A model generated the notes under the pieces. The model saw nothing but the letters and a program-made list of their open reading frames with translations. It made no database searches and had not been told where the DNA came from. This document shows positions 1 through 64,000 of a stretch of 64,000 nt of DNA, in pieces. Every line of letters begins with the position of its first letter. The stretch's first letter is position 1. A program made the translations under genes and the position numbers. Source of the DNA: Acestrorhynchus altus (taxonomy: Eukaryota > Chordata > Actinopteri > Characiformes > Acestrorhynchidae); assembly GCA_034509495.1 (NCBI GenBank), contig CM067515.1, positions 17,103,249 to 17,167,248 on the forward strand. The letters run 5' to 3'.

Positions 1-2700
1 TGCATTTCTTTGAGGACACCCCCCACACCCCAATGCTGCAGTAGATGATGTTGGAGATGAATATAGGGAGTGACGGTAACACAAGACTGGCCCCTGCATT
101 AAGTTCACTGATTCGATCTTATCTGACAGTCTGCACAAATAGCACTCTCTCTCTTTCTTTTTCTCTCTCTCTTTCCCATTCCCCTGGCATCAGCACAACA
201 CAGAGGTCACAAACGGGCAAATAAACCTAACTGCGAATGCTCCAGGAGTGCCACTGCCCTCTACGGGTCAACTGGTTCATTATTCCCAGCAGAGTGTCAA
301 AGAAGGGATGAGATGGCTGAAATAAAAAGTGAAAGAGAGAGATATAAAAAGCAGTGGTTTATATCTTCCTGACCCCTGAAACAAACAAATATTCAGGGGA
401 AAGAGAAGCTGAGGCAAATGAACTGCCATGTCTAGACGTCTGGCTGCTTCCATTCCTTGTCTAGCCGACGTGTCCTCTAGTATGGGCTGAGGAATGTTTA
501 TAACAGGCACAACCTCAACCTCAACCTCAACCTCATCCCCAACTGATTCCAACAAACTGATCATGAATCTATAGGTTTTTATATTTACTATCTGTTTTCA
601 AGGTGCCAAACCTGTAACCTGCACAGTGGTATATGCCTAAGATAGAACATTTACTGTATTTATGCAGTAAATATGTAGTGATATATCATCTCTGTCCAAT
701 GAAAAGCATGTATCTCCAAAATGGCAACTTTACCGGAGTAAAGGTTATCATCATATCTCAGGTGGTTGCTATGGTGTTGCTAATTGGTTACTACTGTTTT
801 TTTTGGCTTCTGTGCTCTGTAAACGGAGCAAGATAAACATCCTTGTCTTATTCTCTGCTCCCTGTTTGCTTCTGCTATCTTTAATTTTGCTGCTTCACAC
901 GAATCCCTTCACATTAGTGAGGGAAACTACAGCTTGTGGCACTTTGGCCATGAAGAGACTAGGATGCTCCTTGGTAAAGTTCCAAAAAAAACCCCAAAAT
1001 AACAAAAAATGTCTATATAAAGTTTTGCTACAAACAAGATCTGTGGTCTGCAGCCACAATAATGGCGCTCTGACTGGTCCACTTAATTTTAGCAGAAAAT
1101 AGAACAGGCTCTGACTGAAAAGATAGATGAAGTGTTGCAGTCCATCAGTTTGGTACTCGGTGTGAAAGACAACATTAATATTCATGTGTTTGTTTTTGAA
1201 AACTGACACGCATTTTTTGTGTCAAAGGGCCTTATGGGCCAATGTTATTCTAACTCCCTAAACTGACTTATACCTAATGCTAAAGCTATCAGAGAAACCA
1301 CATATGTATCATTGCAGCATTTCTAGTAATGGCACTTCATTTTGGGCTTCATTAACAATTTTACCTTCATGGACCTATAATTGAGACCTATACTTGAGTG
1401 CAGTGAGTAGCTTCTGTTCCTCATGCCTTTAAATTAGAACTAAATAATTTCACACGGTTTTCAATATAGTTACTGAATAAGATGCCTTAGCTTGTGGTCA
1501 CCTGTTATTTTAACTGAATATTTAAAATTATTAAAAAAAATAGGGAGAGGAAATGCTGCAGGCACTACAAATGTATGTAAGTCCCCTGCTTGTACTCGCG
1601 GACCTCTTGCCCTAGCGTCTAAGATGCTTGCCTCGCGCAGCAGTCATCTGGCCCCTCATTGATATTCCCCTGAACCAGGCCAGTGGCAGGGTTTCTGTGA
1701 AGGCCTGACTCTTTAACGGCTGTTTGTTTGGGATGGGCCAGTCTGGCTGGACGGCACAAAGAGCCTCAGTGTCCCTGAGCCTCATCCAAACGCAACTCCC
1801 CAGCGGCAGAGGGACAGACAGACAGAGAGAGAGAGAGAGCGAGTGGACAGATAGAGAGCTAAACCCAAGCTCACATTTCACTCCACAGAAAGAGGGAGGT
1901 CAAATCGGGCAGGCTGGGAAGTAAGAAAGAGAGAGGGAGGTCAGGTCAACGAGGCAGAAAGAAAGAGAGAGAGAGAAATAGAGAGAAAGGAGGAGACAGA
2001 CTCTGACAAAAGCCCTCAGTGTTTCTAGCCAGCAGCAAACACACATCAGAAACATTTATGCTGGGTTTCACAGGCACAAACCAAATGAGTCCACCCGCAG
2101 TGAATATTATTACTATTATTATTAATATTATTATTCCTAAATCCTCCCAGTGTCCCAGGTTCCAGGTCCTAGTGCTTCCCTGCTGTCTGGAGCATTCTCC
2201 AGCCTTCTGCCACCACAGCAACATTTCCATCGATTCCTTGATTGTTGGCAAAACCTTTTTTGCTTCCTTTCACCCACATCCACACAGTCTGATAGAAAAA
2301 GCACACAGGTCTTTAGACATAAAGTCACATGGCAGTTGTCTTTTGATTGCTTCCTAACACAGGAAAAAAGGGGTTGTAGAAGAAGGGGGAAGGGAAAGTC
2401 AGTTGACATCAGATCAGGCTCTTTGAGTATCTCCAGTGTGGGTAGACTCCTTGACTCCTCTTTGTCTTCACATCAAGTCCATGAACTTTATCTAGACTTG
2501 TCTTGGATTTTGTGACGGCGCCCTCCAGCGCTCCTCATATCACACAAACACGTCTGCTGACCACAGTAAAATGAACAAAAAGAAAAGAGAAACAACAGAG
2601 AGCAGGAAAAAGTGGTCATGTCCACTGAGTCAGCTGAGAGAGACTTTCTGATGCAAATGCTACTGTTAGCTGGACAGTCAACCTAGCAGTTCACAGTATA
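1..2700. other. Region downstream of sema6b, no supported gene
   Basis: Open frames up to about 120 codons occur on both strands but have no recognisable domain and overlap each other. The segment holds a (CCTCAA)n run near 510-534, GA-rich stretches near 1820-1990 and a TTA/ATT-rich run near 2107-2135. It may include distal 3'UTR of sema6b. Confidence 0.5.
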
Positions 2701-2710
2701 CCGATACTTA

Positions 2711-2716
2711 TTTATT
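2711..2716 (-). terminator. Candidate polyadenylation signal AATAAA
   Basis: The plus strand reads TTTATT here, which is AATAAA on the sema6b transcript strand, about 335 bases after the stop codon. A GT-rich downstream element is not obvious. Confidence 0.35.
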
Positions 2717-3049
2717 AATTATTTCATGGCTCCTGAAGAGTTGCTTTCAGTCACTTGACCAGTCACCAGTCAGGAGGCAGCAGAGGCTGCCAGCATACTA
2801 AGTGCTGAAGGTTGTTGGAGGGAAATTTTGAGGAACACATGTTCCACTCTATGCTCTCTTTCTTAGTCTCTCGGTGCTGGACCTTCTTAGCTGTAATCCC
2901 AGTGGTGGGGGAAGGGGTTTTGGAGACTTTCAGATACACTGGATGGCAGTAAGATAGTTTGGGCAAGTCGGGAGACATGGCAGGAAAAGGAAATCTAATT
3001 GTGTCAGAGTCTCTGGGACGATGGGAGTCCAAAGGACAAAATCAAAGCC
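2711..3049 (-). other. sema6b: Probable 3'UTR of sema6b up to the first AATAAA
   Basis: After the TGA at 3050, the first canonical AATAAA on the minus strand is the complement of 2711-2716, about 335 bases downstream. No conserved coding frame is visible here. The true mRNA end may lie further downstream, since neuronal genes often have longer 3'UTRs, and no transcript data are available. Confidence 0.4.
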
Positions 3050-63564
<60,515 letters not shown>

Positions 63565-64000
63565 CTGCACACACACAAATTACTCTGCTTTATTCCTTTT
63601 TCACAATAGCTTTGTCAAAATATTACTCCATCATTACTCCCACTGTTCTCCCATTTAACCCTAACGCTGATATAATGTTATATCACTTTACTCCCGCTTT
63701 AACTTTCATCTCTGTTTACGTCCACTTTATTTACTCAAACCTTACTTTAGCTTTATTACTCACTGTAATGCGATTTTGAACATTTCACTCACATTCATTT
63801 GACTTTACTCCCACTTGAGCTGTTCTCTTCATTTACTTCCACTTCAGTGTTCTCACACTTGCCTCTCACTTTTGTCCTTTTTTATAATAATGTTACTCTA
63901 ACGTTACTTCCACTTAAAATTCCCTTTCACTTTACTGTACTTCTACTGTTCTGTCACTTTTGTCATATTTTACTGAATCATTACTCTAACGTTTCTCCCA

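Noticed and set aside
280..564. 94-codon minus frame with an EVEVEVEV stretch
   Set aside because: The repeat is the translation of a (CCTCAA)n run, and the rest has no recognisable domain or splice support.

Overview
This is vertebrate, most likely ray-finned fish, chromosomal DNA. It carries a spliced protein-coding gene with GT-AG introns. More than 35 long dinucleotide microsatellites, Tc1/mariner relics, LINE relics and tRNA-type SINEs are scattered through it. The SINE tails and the '...GTATTGGGACACC...' miniature elements resemble repeats I know from ostariophysan fishes (characins, catfishes, cyprinids). That narrower placement is inference, and I do not name a species.

One gene explains essentially all of the coding sequence: a semaphorin-6B (sema6b) gene on the minus strand. 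Thirteen coding exons run from 63564 (first exon visible) down to the stop codon at 3050. Their phases fit at all twelve junctions and give 780 in-frame residues: most of the sema domain, the PSI domain, one transmembrane helix and a cytoplasmic tail of about 260 residues. The signal peptide and first part of the sema domain (roughly 110 residues by comparison with mammalian SEMA6B) lie beyond 64000. The product should be a single-pass membrane guidance protein that acts as a plexin-A ligand or receptor.

Layout: 1-2700 is downstream DNA with no supported gene; 2711-3049 is the likely 3'UTR; 3050-3972 is the last exon. A 14.5 kb intron (3973-18514) holds minisatellites, relics and a duplicated GC-richer block. 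Exons at 18515-18573, 22377-22454 and 22816-22956 encode the end of the sema domain, the PSI domain and the juxtamembrane stem. The intron at 22957-28673 holds a 1.3 kb minisatellite with higher-order structure. Sema-domain exons follow at 28674-28853, 31498-31647 and 32303-32434. The next intron (32435-46931) contains an apparently intact 1605 bp Tc1-type transposon (32829-34433), a LINE relic, inverted Tc1-like relics and SINEs. The remaining sema exons lie at 46932-47149, 49472-49560, 50451-50570, 51981-52071, 57752-57850 and 63502-63564.

The most notable items are the near-pristine Tc1 element (200 bp inverted repeats differing at one base by eye, intact 340-residue DD34E transposase), the three-copy higher-order minisatellite, a 16-copy minisatellite whose unit resembles a transposon end, and the number of sema6b splice sites that abut dinucleotide repeats. 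I see no wholly new gene system. Coordinates of microsatellites and relics are read by eye and may be off by a few to tens of bases.
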